Of a stretch of 64,000 nucleotides of DNA, positions 18,388-26,368 are shown piece by piece (position 1 is the first letter of the stretch; every line of letters begins with the position of its first letter). The translations under genes were made by a program, and so were the position numbers. The notes below the pieces were generated by a model, which had not been told where the DNA came from, made no database searches, and saw only the letters and a list, made by a program, of their open reading frames with translations. The stretch is from the NCBI RefSeq assembly GCF_013394385.1, contig NZ_AP022834.1, positions 62,001 to 126,000 of the forward strand. Reading direction: 5' to 3'. The stretch comes from Kocuria sp. TGY1127_2 (GTDB lineage Bacteria > Actinomycetota > Actinomycetes > Actinomycetales > Micrococcaceae).

Positions 18388-19392
18388 TCAGATTCCGAGG
18401 GCGGGCGCGACTTCGGTTGCCAGCAGCTCGAGTGAGCGCAGGGTCTCCTTGTGAGTCGCCGGCGCGGAATGGACCTGGAAGGCGACCTGGGTTGCGTAAT
18501 CCCGGACGACGACGTCGTCCCGAAGGCGTGCCACGATCTCATCCGGAGTGCCGAGGTAAGTGTCCGTGGCAACCAGGAGTTCCTCATCGGAAAGGCCCGA
18601 GGTGTCATACCCCACCAGGCGATCGGCTTCCCCGCGGCGAAGTTTTTCTGCCGTTCGGCGGACCAAATCCGAACGGTTTTCCTTGTCTACCGCGATGGCC
18701 GTCCGAGAAGCCATGACGCGAGGAGCCGTGCCTTGGGGAAGTTCGGCGAGGTACGTCTCGACCACCGGCACCTGAATCTCACTCAGCGGCGCATCCGTTC
18801 TGCCTGGCCGGGGCTGAGTTCGGGAGAGCATGAGCCCGTCCCCTCGGGAACCTGCGATACCCGCCCCGAAAGAGCCGAAACTCGCCTGCCACAAACGGTC
18901 GAGAAGTCCGGGCGCGGCGGGGTACAGCCTGTTTCCGCCGTCGATCTCTCCCCCTCGCCACAAGGTTTCCAAAGTCTCGAGATGGGAAGCGAAGATCTCG
19001 CCTCTGTCTTCGAAGGACCGTCCGAACGCCGGGAAGGAACGCGGATTTCCGCCCGAGCCCAGGCCGATCTGGAGCCTTCCGCCGGACAGAGCGTCCACCA
19101 CGGCGGCGTCTTCCGCGACCCGAACGGGATCTTCCATGGGCAGTGTGATGACGCCCGTAGCCAGGTGAATGCGGGCGGTCCGTTCCGCCGCGGCAGAAAG
19201 CAGGACTAACGGCGAGGGCAACCCGCCTTCGTTCTCGTGGAAATGATGTTGGGCAACCCATGCGCTGTGGAATCCCAGACGTTCCGCGGCGTCGATCTGC
19301 TCCAAGGCGGATGTGTACCGCTCTTGCGGGCTCACGTCTTCGAGGAGTCGAGTGAAGAACCCGAGGGTCTTCTTGCGTGTTTTCTCGCTCAT
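18388..19392 (-). CDS. LLM class flavin-dependent oxidoreductase
   Basis: About 334 residues of the luciferase-like monooxygenase fold. The N-terminus has LGFHSAWVAQHHF and the barrel LATGVITLPMEDPVRVAEDAA and LSGGRLQIGLGSGG, all conserved in F420/FMN-dependent LLM proteins. The ATG at 19392 has AAAGG about 6 bases upstream. The gene is convergent with metB, whose stop is 22 bases away. Members often release sulfite or oxidise organosulfur compounds, which would suit the neighbouring sulfur genes, but that link is only suggestive here. Confidence 0.85.
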   Translation of the reverse strand: MSEKTRKKTLGFFTRLLEDVSPQERYTSALEQIDAAERLGFHSAWVAQHHFHENEGGLPSPLVLLSAAAERTARIHLATGVITLPMEDPVRVAEDAAVVDALSGGRLQIGLGSGGNPRSFPAFGRSFEDRGEIFASHLETLETLWRGGEIDGGNRLYPAAPGLLDRLWQASFGSFGAGIAGSRGDGLMLSRTQPRPGRTDAPLSEIQVPVVETYLAELPQGTAPRVMASRTAIAVDKENRSDLVRRTAEKLRRGEADRLVGYDTSGLSDEELLVATDTYLGTPDEIVARLRDDVVVRDYATQVAFQVHSAPATHKETLRSLELLATEVAPALGI

Positions 19393-19460
19393 GAACAGCC
19401 TTTCTCGTGAGGGGCTACTCGAAGGTCGTCGGTGCGGTCCCAGAAAGACCGGTCCCGAGG

Positions 19461-20708
19461 CTACGTCGTCTCCCGCTGAATCGGATAGGTATTTCCGCCC
19501 AAGTCCGGGTCGGGGAGGACATCGTCGGGGTCGATGAGTTCGACGCGGTGCCCGTCTGCCGTGAGGCGCCGCAGGCCCTCGAGGAACATGCGCCGGGCCA
19601 TCTCGTCCAGTCGAGTGACTTTGGTCAGGTCAAAGACCATGGTCCCCGGATCGCATTCCAAGTTTGCCATGCGGTGGAGGATGGCCTCGGCCCCCGAGAA
19701 CTGGATGACCCCCTGGAGACGGACTACGGTCTCATCCTCGCCTTCGCTGACCGAACGGATTGTGTTCGAACCGAAAATTCCGGCGTCGAGCAAGTGGAGG
19801 CCCATGTCCTGGGAGAGTTTATTGAAGACATTGACTCCGCGGACGCTGTTCCCCTTGGAATCCAGTCGTGGGGAGAAGACTCCGATGCCGACCTGGCCAG
19901 GCAGGACGCCGAGGATCCCGCCGGAGACCCCGGATTTGGCAGGGATGCCGACATCCGAGAACCAGGTTCCGGAGGCGTCGTACATTCCGGCGGAGACCAT
20001 GACGGCTAGGACCTGCCGTGCGACTTCGCGACTCGCTACGCGCTCGCCGGTGAAGGGGTGCAAGCCGCGGTTGGCCAGAGTGGCGCCCATGACAGCCAGG
20101 TCCCGCACATTGACCTTGATAGCGCACTGCGCGACGTATCCGGCGACCGCTTGGTGGGCGTGCTCCTCGAAGACGCCTAAATTCCTGAGCATGTGCGCCA
20201 GGGCGAAGTTCCGGTCGGCCGTTTCCAGCTCGGACCGGAAGACGGAATGATCCATCTCCAGCTTGCGCCCTGCGAGACGAGAGAAAAACTCGACGGTGTG
20301 GTCGGCCCGTTCCTCGAGCGAGGATCCGGCGTCGGCGAGCATACTGTGAATCGTGATGGCACCAGCATTGATCATGGGATTCTTCGGCCGGTTCGTGCCT
20401 TTTTCAAGAGACAGCTCATTGAAGGCCTCGCCCGTGGGCTCCACGCCGACCTTGGCGGCGATGGCCTCCAGGCCACGGTCCGTGAGCGCGGCGGCGTAGG
20501 AGAAGGGCTTGGAAATCGACTGGATGGTGAACTCTCGTTCGTCCTCGCCCACGGAATAGGTGCGACCGTCGATCGTCGTGAGGGCGATCGCGAAAACGTC
20601 CGGATCGGCTTTGGCCAGTTCTGGAATGTAATCGGCGAGTTCACCCCCGTCCATGTCGGTCGTCTCTTTGTAGAGCTGGTGCAGGTACTTACGTACGGGT
20701 GACTCCAA
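19461..20708 (-). CDS. glsA: glutaminase A with C-terminal STAS domain
   Basis: About 415 residues. The serine-dependent glutaminase domain shows FTIQSISKPFSYAAAL (catalytic Ser-x-x-Lys), NPMINAGAI and SGVSGGILGVLPGQVGIGVF. A STAS-like domain follows from about residue 320 (TMVFDLTKVTRLDEMARRMF), as in other actinobacterial glutaminases. It converts glutamine to glutamate and ammonia. The TTG at 20708 has AAAGGA 4 bases upstream and is preferred over an upstream TTG at 20738 that has no binding site. Confidence 0.9.
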   Translation of the reverse strand: MESPVRKYLHQLYKETTDMDGGELADYIPELAKADPDVFAIALTTIDGRTYSVGEDEREFTIQSISKPFSYAAALTDRGLEAIAAKVGVEPTGEAFNELSLEKGTNRPKNPMINAGAITIHSMLADAGSSLEERADHTVEFFSRLAGRKLEMDHSVFRSELETADRNFALAHMLRNLGVFEEHAHQAVAGYVAQCAIKVNVRDLAVMGATLANRGLHPFTGERVASREVARQVLAVMVSAGMYDASGTWFSDVGIPAKSGVSGGILGVLPGQVGIGVFSPRLDSKGNSVRGVNVFNKLSQDMGLHLLDAGIFGSNTIRSVSEGEDETVVRLQGVIQFSGAEAILHRMANLECDPGTMVFDLTKVTRLDEMARRMFLEGLRRLTADGHRVELIDPDDVLPDPDLGGNTYPIQRETT

Positions 20709-20784
20709 GGGTTCCTTTCGGGATCGGTGCGGGTTCAACGTTTTACGGAGGATGTTGGCCTGTCACGAGCCTATTTCATCGGGT

Positions 20785-20849
20785 GGGGGGGGGCGGCGCC
20801 CGGGGGAGCAGTGCCGTGCCTCTGTGACCGTGATCCAACCGGGGGGGGG
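20785..20849 (+). repeat. two G9 tracts beside the YcaQ pseudogene
   Basis: Runs of nine G, each followed by C, occur at 20785-20793 and 20841-20849, between the glutaminase start and the first recognisable YcaQ codons. Similar G9 runs occur at 50231 and 56698. Confidence 0.6.
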
Positions 20850-20853
20850 CGGG

Positions 20854-21336
20854 CTGGGGAGAGCCGCGGTCAATGACGTCGGGGACTATTTCCGCATCCC
20901 TGGCGACGTGGACGTTGCGGCCGTAGCCGACGACGCCGGATACCAGCGCATACGGGTTGAAGGATCCAAGGGTGTTTGGTTCGTTGACCCGGAAGCGCTT
21001 GCTGAGGTGACGGAAGGTCAGTCTTCCGGGCCGTCGTTGGCCGTGACGGTGTTGTCTCCCTTTGACTCCCTGATCAGGACGCGGGCGAGGCTGCGTGACG
21101 TGTTCGGAAAGCATTGTCTTTTGGAAGCCTACAAGCCGTCTACGGCGCGGGAGTTCAGGTATTTTTCGATGCCCATCCTGGCGGGGCGCCGGCTGGTCGG
21201 CCGGGTCGCGGCACGGGCGAAAGCAGGGGCCGTGGAGATCGAGAACTTCGAGTGCGATGCCGAAGTGTCCGCCTTCGCCATCCGTTCGGCGGCGAAAACC
21301 CAACTCAAAACGTGGACGATGCCTGTTCGTGGGTGA
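20854..21336 (+). pseudogene. YcaQ/AlkZ-like DNA glycosylase, N-terminally truncated
   Basis: About 160 residues match the C-terminal half of the YcaQ winged-helix family (interstrand-crosslink DNA glycosylases): VNDVGDYFRIP, RVEGSK, TVLSPFDSLIRTRARLRDVF and EAYKPSTAREFRYFSMPIL. The normal protein is about 370-400 residues, and the N-terminal DNA-binding half is absent. Upstream are two G9 tracts and then the divergent glutaminase gene. I therefore read it as a relic. Its 3' end is repeated, with divergence, at the far side of the TOMM cluster (29499-29580). Confidence 0.7.
21248..21329 (+). repeat. 82-bp direct repeat, left copy (3' end of YcaQ-like gene)
   Basis: This is the left flank of the TOMM cluster. 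It aligns without gaps to 29499-29580, with 9 mismatches in 82 bases by my hand count, including identical blocks of 31 and 18 bases. Both copies keep the same YcaQ reading frame. Confidence 0.8.
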
Positions 21337-21658
21337 AGCCTTCCCTCATCTGAGCTGATCGCCCTACGCCGATTCCTTCCGGGCCCCTAGTTCGGCCGTC
21401 GGGGTTCTGTGCGTTTCCGGGTTGAATGCGGCGCAGATCTCGGAGAAGACGGCGACGCCGCTCCCCTCCGAGACCATTCCCTGAGCGGCAAGGTGACAAC
21501 GGCGACCAGGCTTACCGCGCGGATGAACGTGAGCCTGGCCGCCCGGCCGCAGAGCGTAACGATGCGTAATGTACAGATTTTGAAGAACCAGCTATTAACA
21601 TACGGCTTACCTGAAGTACTTAGGTAACACCCGGCCAATACTAAGGGAAGGATAGCTT
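21337..21658 (+). promoter_or_regulatory. upstream region of the TOMM precursor
   Basis: These 322 bases have no convincing gene. An AT-richer stretch near 21570-21600 is the likely promoter zone, but I cannot define clean -35/-10 boxes. A palindrome, TTACCT (21607-21612) and AGGTAA (21622-21627), with the self-complementary AAGTACTT between them, is a candidate operator. GGGAAGGA at 21645-21652 is the ribosome binding site of the precursor, 6 bases before its GTG. Confidence 0.45.
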
Positions 21659-21853
21659 GTGCAGGTTTCAATCATTGGATCCGATGCCCTCCGTTCTGCT
21701 TCTAGCCTCATACCGGCTGCTGCCTGCTGTAGCTCGTGCTGTCACTGCTGGACATGTAGTTGCTGCTGTTGTTCTGCGGTTGGTGGCGCAGAAGCGGCAT
21801 GTTCCACGCTAGACGCCGCGGAACTGACCGGTGGACTCCTAGCTGTCGCGTAG
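21659..21853 (+). CDS. streptolysin S-like TOMM/LAP precursor peptide
   Basis: This 64-residue peptide starts at GTG with GGGAAGGA 6 bases upstream. Residues 1-22 form a hydrophobic/Ser-rich leader ending in IPAAA. Residues 23-39 (CCSSCCHCWTCSCCCCS) hold ten Cys, four Ser and one Thr, which are 15 potentially cyclisable positions in 17. A tail of 25 residues, hydrophobic with Asp/Glu and one more Cys (Cys48), follows. The layout recalls SagA, whose core CCCCCTTCCFS becomes thiazoles and oxazoles. The first eight genes downstream encode the expected modifying enzymes and exporter. I predict that it is cyclised, oxidised, cleaved near AAA-CC and exported. The mature structure and activity are unknown. 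Confidence 0.85.
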   Translation: MQVSIIGSDALRSASSLIPAAACCSSCCHCWTCSCCCCSAVGGAEAACSTLDAAELTGGLLAVA

Positions 21854-21859
21854 TGCCAG

Positions 21860-21905
21860 TGCGCCCGCTGCCATTGCGTACTGCGGGCGCATTCGGTCTT
21901 GTTTT
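21860..21905 (+). terminator. hairpin terminator or attenuator after the precursor gene
   Basis: A perfect 9-bp stem (TGCGCCCGC at 21860-21868, GCGGGCGCA at 21883-21891) with a 14-base loop is followed by a T-rich stretch ending in GTTTTT. It lies 7 bases after the precursor stop. A terminator in this place occurs in sag operons, where read-through gives much precursor and less enzyme. By analogy it may set the same ratio here. Confidence 0.65.
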
Positions 21906-21979
21906 TCATTCGTAAGGGTCACATCGACAACTCGTCGGTGGTGGCCTTGCGGCACGGCCATTGAGAGAAGCAGGAAAAA

Positions 21980-22966
21980 GTGGGTCATCGGTATTCCCTC
22001 ATTCCTTCAGCAACCTACATACCCCAGTCACCCCATGAGGTTCTTGTCAAAGGGGGAGCCCTCGAGGGGTTCAGTTTGTTGATTAACGATCCTCTGCGAC
22101 GAGGATTGACTGCGCGGATTGTTGCAGAACTGCGCCATTCGGCGCGGAGCGCTGAAGAATTATCCAAGGATCTTCGAGAAGAAATAGGGGTCGATGACCT
22201 GAAATCAATGCTTCTCGAGATGGAGTCGGGTGGCGCTATTGAGCGACTTGATGACGAATCTCTGCCGGAGAGCGACGGAGCTTGGACAACCTTCGTTCGT
22301 TACGGTGAGCTGCCGGATCCGAGGCTCCTGTCCGAATTAACCGTCGCCGCTGAAATAGATGCGAGCCCATTTCTTCAGGTTGCAAGTTCGTGGGGCATAC
22401 CGTTGCGTCTCACGAACCCCGAGGACGTGGGTTTGGGTGACATTGAACCGGTCGCCGACACTCCCCCGCACAGCCCTGATGCACCTCGCCAGGGCATAGT
22501 GTTCATCGGTGAGTCCTATGCACGTACTGGGTTGATGATCTTCAATCGGGACGCAATAAGGAACCGACTTCCTGTGTTTTACGCCAGCATCGATGGGTCG
22601 GACTACACCGTCGGCCCTTACGTTGTCCCTGGAAAAACAGCGTGTATGTGGGAAACAGAACGACAGTGGGCTCGTTCAAGCGCAGATCGGGAACAGTACG
22701 AGACTCTGTTGCGTGTAAGACAGCGTGGGAATTCAGATGCGGTATCACCGTCCCGCGAGCATAAGCATGTCGCAGCAGAGGCGTTTGCGGCCACCCTCGC
22801 ACCCGCATTGCTTGAACTTTCCCTGAGGGGTACGAGTAGTCGCGGGGGCGTGGTCCTTCATGGTCGAGCAACCACGTCAGAGCTTTCGAACCACTCAGTG
22901 ATGCGTCTACCACGGTGTCCGATCTGCATGCCAATGCAACCCATGGCACGAAACCCGTTGTACTAA
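21980..22966 (+). CDS. TOMM cyclodehydratase C protein (leader-peptide binding, SagC-like)
   Basis: About 328 residues. Residues 25-95 look like a winged-helix RiPP recognition element that would bind the leader. The C-terminal part has GPYVVPGKTACMWE (Cys222) and ends in RLPRCPIC (Cys313, Cys316), the closing motif of the E1/ThiF-like partner proteins of TOMM cyclodehydratases. Only three of the usual four zinc-type cysteines are evident, because the pair around Cys222 is broken. It would present the precursor to the separate YcaO protein encoded at 26365. The start is GTG 21980 with AGCAGGA upstream. A hairpin (TGGCC/GGCCA) lies just ahead of the binding site. Confidence 0.8.
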   Translation: MGHRYSLIPSATYIPQSPHEVLVKGGALEGFSLLINDPLRRGLTARIVAELRHSARSAEELSKDLREEIGVDDLKSMLLEMESGGAIERLDDESLPESDGAWTTFVRYGELPDPRLLSELTVAAEIDASPFLQVASSWGIPLRLTNPEDVGLGDIEPVADTPPHSPDAPRQGIVFIGESYARTGLMIFNRDAIRNRLPVFYASIDGSDYTVGPYVVPGKTACMWETERQWARSSADREQYETLLRVRQRGNSDAVSPSREHKHVAAEAFAATLAPALLELSLRGTSSRGGVVLHGRATTSELSNHSVMRLPRCPICMPMQPMARNPLY

Positions 22967-22979
22967 GTGGAGACTTATC

Positions 22980-23759
22980 ATGCATGAAGATGAGAGAGTC
23001 CTCAATGAACAGGTTTCCCTCTGCGCCCGGAAAACCCCCGATGCGGTATGGCTTGAGAGGATGAACGATTGGGATCCCGTCGCACGCCTGGGAGACACTT
23101 TACTTCAGAACGCCCAGGTCACTGATCAGCCGGTGCGATCAACGCGACTGATTCCGGCTGAATCGGTTCGGGAGATCGGACAGTGGCTGGCGGATACCTT
23201 GCATAAACCTTTCGCGGGTTCAGGCCCAGGAGGTCCGGAAGGGCATGGCGCTCTGAGTGAAGACGACGTGGCACGGATTCTCGGTTTCTCCGTTAAACAA
23301 TTTCCTTTGCCTTACGAGGAATGGCGAATGTCGACCGAGATATATCTGGTCGTTGGCAGGATCTGTTACGTCCTCATGAATCAGCAGTTCGTCCGGTACC
23401 GTGCCTTGAGCTCAGATGACCTCGGACAGCTGTTCTCGCAGAGAGTGGCGCCTTTCGGTACTTTCGACGAGGGGACAACTGGTGCGATTTTGATCGTCTC
23501 CAGTGTCCCGGGGCGCCTTGCCGCTTTCGGTGGTTTGCGAGGTTTTCGACGAGCACTTCTCGAAGCAGGTGTTGCTCAGGAATGGCTTAAGACTCGGTTG
23601 TCGCGCTCAAACTCCGTCTGGTGGGATTGGACCACTGAGTTCTACGACGATGCGCTCTGCTCAGTCCTTTCCCTCGATGGTGTGGAGCGGGCCCCGATGT
23701 GTCTGGCTTATCAACGGGATTCAGGCATGTGCAAGACGGAAGGAACCGTCAATGCATGA
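22980..23759 (+). CDS. nitroreductase-like TOMM dehydrogenase homologue, partner subunit
   Basis: About 259 residues. The region SVPGRLAAFGGLRGFRRALL followed by EAGVAQEWLKTRLS resembles the end of SagB/ThcOx-type azoline dehydrogenases, where the RYGxxxYRxALLEAGH helix lies. The Lys-Tyr pair present in the neighbouring protein is absent here, and the N-terminal FMN-binding arginines are not obvious. It may therefore be a non-catalytic or altered partner in a heteromeric oxidase. ATG 22980 is preceded by GTGGAGA and lies 13 bases after the C gene. It overlaps the next gene by 8 bases (ATGCATGA). Confidence 0.6.
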   Translation: MHEDERVLNEQVSLCARKTPDAVWLERMNDWDPVARLGDTLLQNAQVTDQPVRSTRLIPAESVREIGQWLADTLHKPFAGSGPGGPEGHGALSEDDVARILGFSVKQFPLPYEEWRMSTEIYLVVGRICYVLMNQQFVRYRALSSDDLGQLFSQRVAPFGTFDEGTTGAILIVSSVPGRLAAFGGLRGFRRALLEAGVAQEWLKTRLSRSNSVWWDWTTEFYDDALCSVLSLDGVERAPMCLAYQRDSGMCKTEGTVNA

Positions 23760-24555
23760 GAATGATGCGTTTGACCGGTCCGCTCGCCTGGCCGAGTCAC
23801 TAGAGATCATTGCTCGCGAAAACGACATTGACCACGAGACCATGACAGGAAAGATCCTGCATATGGTCACCGGTTTGGTCTCAGAGCCGAAGTCATCGTT
23901 TCCGACACCACCCACCTATCGCCGGGTCATTGAGGGCGAATCCGTTGCAGGACCCGGTCCCAAAATGCAGTCGAGCCACGGATTCTTCGACGTGGTGAAG
24001 GCGCGGGCTTCGCGGCGAGATTTCGGGGATTCTCCGCTCTCCCTGGATATTATGACTTCGATACTGGCCTGGACTCTGGGGCAACGTGAAGAAACGATAG
24101 CTTACGACTGGCGTGGTGCTCCGCTCCGATATTGTGCCTCTGCCGGAGGGCTGGCCTCGGTAGACGGTTACTGTCTTGCGCTTAACGTGAACGGTCTCGC
24201 AGAAGGCAGTTATTACTACGACTATCAGCGGGGGTTAGTCCAGACATTTATCGGGGCAGTAACTGAAAAAATCGCGGCCGCGTTGCCTTCGATGACTTGG
24301 CTGGAGAAAGCCGCCGCGATAGTTGTGCTGGTCGGCAACCCGGAACGGGTGGACCGAAAATACGGTGTTATGGCTTCAAAACTCTGCTTGACCGACGCGG
24401 GTGTCGCGGCCGGTCATCTTGAGTTGGTGGCTACGGCGTTGGAGACCCGTGCCTGCATTCTCGGTTCATTGCCTGTAGCCCTGCTGTCCGAGACTCTTGT
24501 TTTGGAACCAGAACAGATTCCCTTGGTAAGTATTGCGATTGGATCCCGTACATGA
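23752..24555 (+). CDS. SagB-like FMN-dependent azoline dehydrogenase
   Basis: About 267 residues of the nitroreductase/ThcOx family. The N-terminal KARASRRDFG (residues 83-92) supplies the FMN-phosphate arginines. LRYCASAGGLASVDGYCLAL is the usual substrate-side segment, and AIVVLVGNPERVDRKYG leads into the Lys203-Tyr204 pair that matches the catalytic KY motif reported for TOMM dehydrogenases. These enzymes oxidise azolines to aromatic thiazoles and oxazoles. The start overlaps the previous gene by 8 bases, and the stop overlaps the CPBP protease gene by ATGA, indicating coupled translation. Confidence 0.8.
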   Translation: MHENDAFDRSARLAESLEIIARENDIDHETMTGKILHMVTGLVSEPKSSFPTPPTYRRVIEGESVAGPGPKMQSSHGFFDVVKARASRRDFGDSPLSLDIMTSILAWTLGQREETIAYDWRGAPLRYCASAGGLASVDGYCLALNVNGLAEGSYYYDYQRGLVQTFIGAVTEKIAAALPSMTWLEKAAAIVVLVGNPERVDRKYGVMASKLCLTDAGVAAGHLELVATALETRACILGSLPVALLSETLVLEPEQIPLVSIAIGSRT

Positions 24556-25256
24556 TGACGGAGCACTTCATTGGTATTATTCCGCTTGCCGCACCAGTTA
24601 TTCAGATCGCTGCGATGGGGTTCATCGGATACCCGGTAGCCCGTCGCCGGCCCGGGGGGATGGAGAAATTCAAGAGCTCCGGATTCATATGGTGGATCGG
24701 GACACTGGCGGTCATCGCCGTCGTAGGATCGATAGCACAGGGTGAAAGCCGTGCATTTCACTTCCCCTCTCTCCATGAGCCATCCATAGTGCGAATCCTA
24801 GGTGGGGCCGCGTCGGCGTTTGTGGTCAGTGTTCTCATTGAGCTTGTGGCTGAGAGGCTATTCTTTGGACGTCGTGACGACCTTGCCCGAAGGAAAGCTG
24901 CTGAAAAATATGAGGGTGCCCTTCCTGTGTGGGCGCGACAAGGCGTGAACCAGATTGCCCTCCTAGCCCTCGTGGCAGTTCTTGAAGAGTACATATTTCG
25001 TTCTTTGGCCCTGGGCTCCATGTGGCATATTTGGGACCTTCCTAAGAGTGTCGCTGCTGGCCTGGTCGCTGTAGTCTTCGGTATCTCACACTGGTATTAC
25101 GGATTCAGGCAAATCGCTATCAAGCTGATAGTAGGCTCAGCTCTCGTCTGGGCTGCACTCTTTGGGGGATGGATAGCCGCTGCTCTTGCGCATCTCGCTC
25201 TGAATGTCACCCTGTCGATCATCGCGTCAAGGCGGTCAGAGTGCCGGAACCTATAA
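24552..25256 (+). CDS. CPBP family intramembrane metalloprotease (SagE-like)
   Basis: About 234 residues with six or more membrane helices. The three CPBP/Abi motifs are intact: EEYIFR (Glu145, Glu146, Arg150), FGISH ending in His180, and HLALN (His214, Asn218). SagE-type members of this family are proposed to remove the leader of streptolysin S-like peptides or give self-protection. Here it sits inside the modification operon, overlaps the dehydrogenase by ATGA and is overlapped by the next gene by 16 bases. Leader cleavage near AAA-CC is the likely role, with immunity as an alternative. Confidence 0.82.
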   Translation: MMTEHFIGIIPLAAPVIQIAAMGFIGYPVARRRPGGMEKFKSSGFIWWIGTLAVIAVVGSIAQGESRAFHFPSLHEPSIVRILGGAASAFVVSVLIELVAERLFFGRRDDLARRKAAEKYEGALPVWARQGVNQIALLALVAVLEEYIFRSLALGSMWHIWDLPKSVAAGLVAVVFGISHWYYGFRQIAIKLIVGSALVWAALFGGWIAAALAHLALNVTLSIIASRRSECRNL

Positions 25257-26368
25257 CGATTCACGCTAAACGTCTGTTTGATGGAGACGCATGGCACGAG
25301 GACGTCACAGTGATAGGGGACGAGCGGATTCACCACATTCGACAGGGGAGATCACCCGGTGCGATGTCGGTTCCGTTGGTCCTTCCGGGGCTTGTAGATT
25401 GTGGGGTTCGACCGGAAGGCTACGTTGCGGGACCGGTGACGGGAACAACAGTTCGATCTCCTGAGGAAGCCTTTGTCTCCTTGTGTCTCGCCTATGGCGT
25501 AACTTCGGTTGTCGATGTGGGATCATCCTGGGAAACCAGTCAGTGGTTCCAACGTCACGGCGGAATCAACTATCTGGCCGGTGGGCCGAGGATTTGTCGC
25601 CGTGCTGCGTCTCGTAGCGATATTGAGGTATCGGACAATGAGGTCAACGATGTTGCTGAATGGTTAGTCAGCGCTGGATCGGGTTTTATCTCGCTTGAAC
25701 GGGAAGTCAACTCTACATTGGGGGAAACCGTGCCCCGTGTAGTTAGCCGTGACCGTGACGGAGTGACTCTCCCTGGACTGGAGATCGAGCGGAGAGGGGG
25801 GACGTGGTGGGCTCCTCAATTACTGGCTAGACAGCTCTGGTCGGTTGAAGGGCTAGCCGCGCGAGGGGACTGCACGGAGGCACGAGCTTTTCTGCCTTAC
25901 CTTGAAAACTTTGCTGGAGAACAAAATTTTATTGCTAAGCGCGCGGCTCGACATGTCCTGAACCGAATGTATGGTTCACGCCCTGCATTGGATGCCGTGA
26001 ATGAGCCTGAGGGAATGCTTCCGTGCGAGCAAGGAATTTTAGCGTCCTCAGCGGCAGGGTGGCCCGGGGTGATACCTGGGCGGTCCTTGTGGGAGGAAAT
26101 GGGCCTGCTTGAAATGGCCTATGGTGCGGATACCGCTCTCTGCGCAGCCACAGGAAACGCATACCGTGCATTCCCTGAGCTAAACGCGGGGAAGCTAACC
26201 CCCGGATCTCGGTTCGACGCTCTGTTGGTTGAAGCACCTACCTGGTCAATTTCCAATGCTCGACACCATGTGCAGGAGATTGTCGTGGGCGGATGTCGGC
26301 GTTCAATGAACGAAGTTCAAGAGGATGTGCAGCGAAGGACGCAGCTATCAGACGAAAGGAAAGTATGA
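25241..26368 (+). CDS. amidohydrolase-like protein lacking metal ligands
   Basis: About 375 residues with amidohydrolase architecture. An N-terminal beta segment is followed by VLPGLVDCGVRPEG, where active enzymes have LPGxxDxHxH; the HxH is missing. The C-terminal CAATGNAYRAF, LTPGSRFDALLVEAP and VQEIVVGG match the closing strands of the family. No other histidines fall at clear ligand positions, so it is probably a pseudoenzyme, scaffold or strongly diverged hydrolase. GTG 25241 is chosen because AAGGCGG lies 5 bases before it; it overlaps the protease gene by 16 bases. In bottromycin clusters an amidohydrolase removes a C-terminal follower. This precursor also has a C-terminal tail, but the lost metal site argues against simple equivalence. 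Confidence 0.65.
   Translation: MPEPITIHAKRLFDGDAWHEDVTVIGDERIHHIRQGRSPGAMSVPLVLPGLVDCGVRPEGYVAGPVTGTTVRSPEEAFVSLCLAYGVTSVVDVGSSWETSQWFQRHGGINYLAGGPRICRRAASRSDIEVSDNEVNDVAEWLVSAGSGFISLEREVNSTLGETVPRVVSRDRDGVTLPGLEIERRGGTWWAPQLLARQLWSVEGLAARGDCTEARAFLPYLENFAGEQNFIAKRAARHVLNRMYGSRPALDAVNEPEGMLPCEQGILASSAAGWPGVIPGRSLWEEMGLLEMAYGADTALCAATGNAYRAFPELNAGKLTPGSRFDALLVEAPTWSISNARHHVQEIVVGGCRRSMNEVQEDVQRRTQLSDERKV

Noticed and set aside
21387-21671. Small genes on either strand upstream of the TOMM precursor
   Set aside because: Frames are short, without binding sites or recognisable residues, and would overlap the precursor promoter.
25241-26368. Functional dihydroorotase or imidazolonepropionase-like enzyme
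   Set aside because: The HxH metal motif is missing and the gene is embedded in the TOMM operon by overlaps on both sides.
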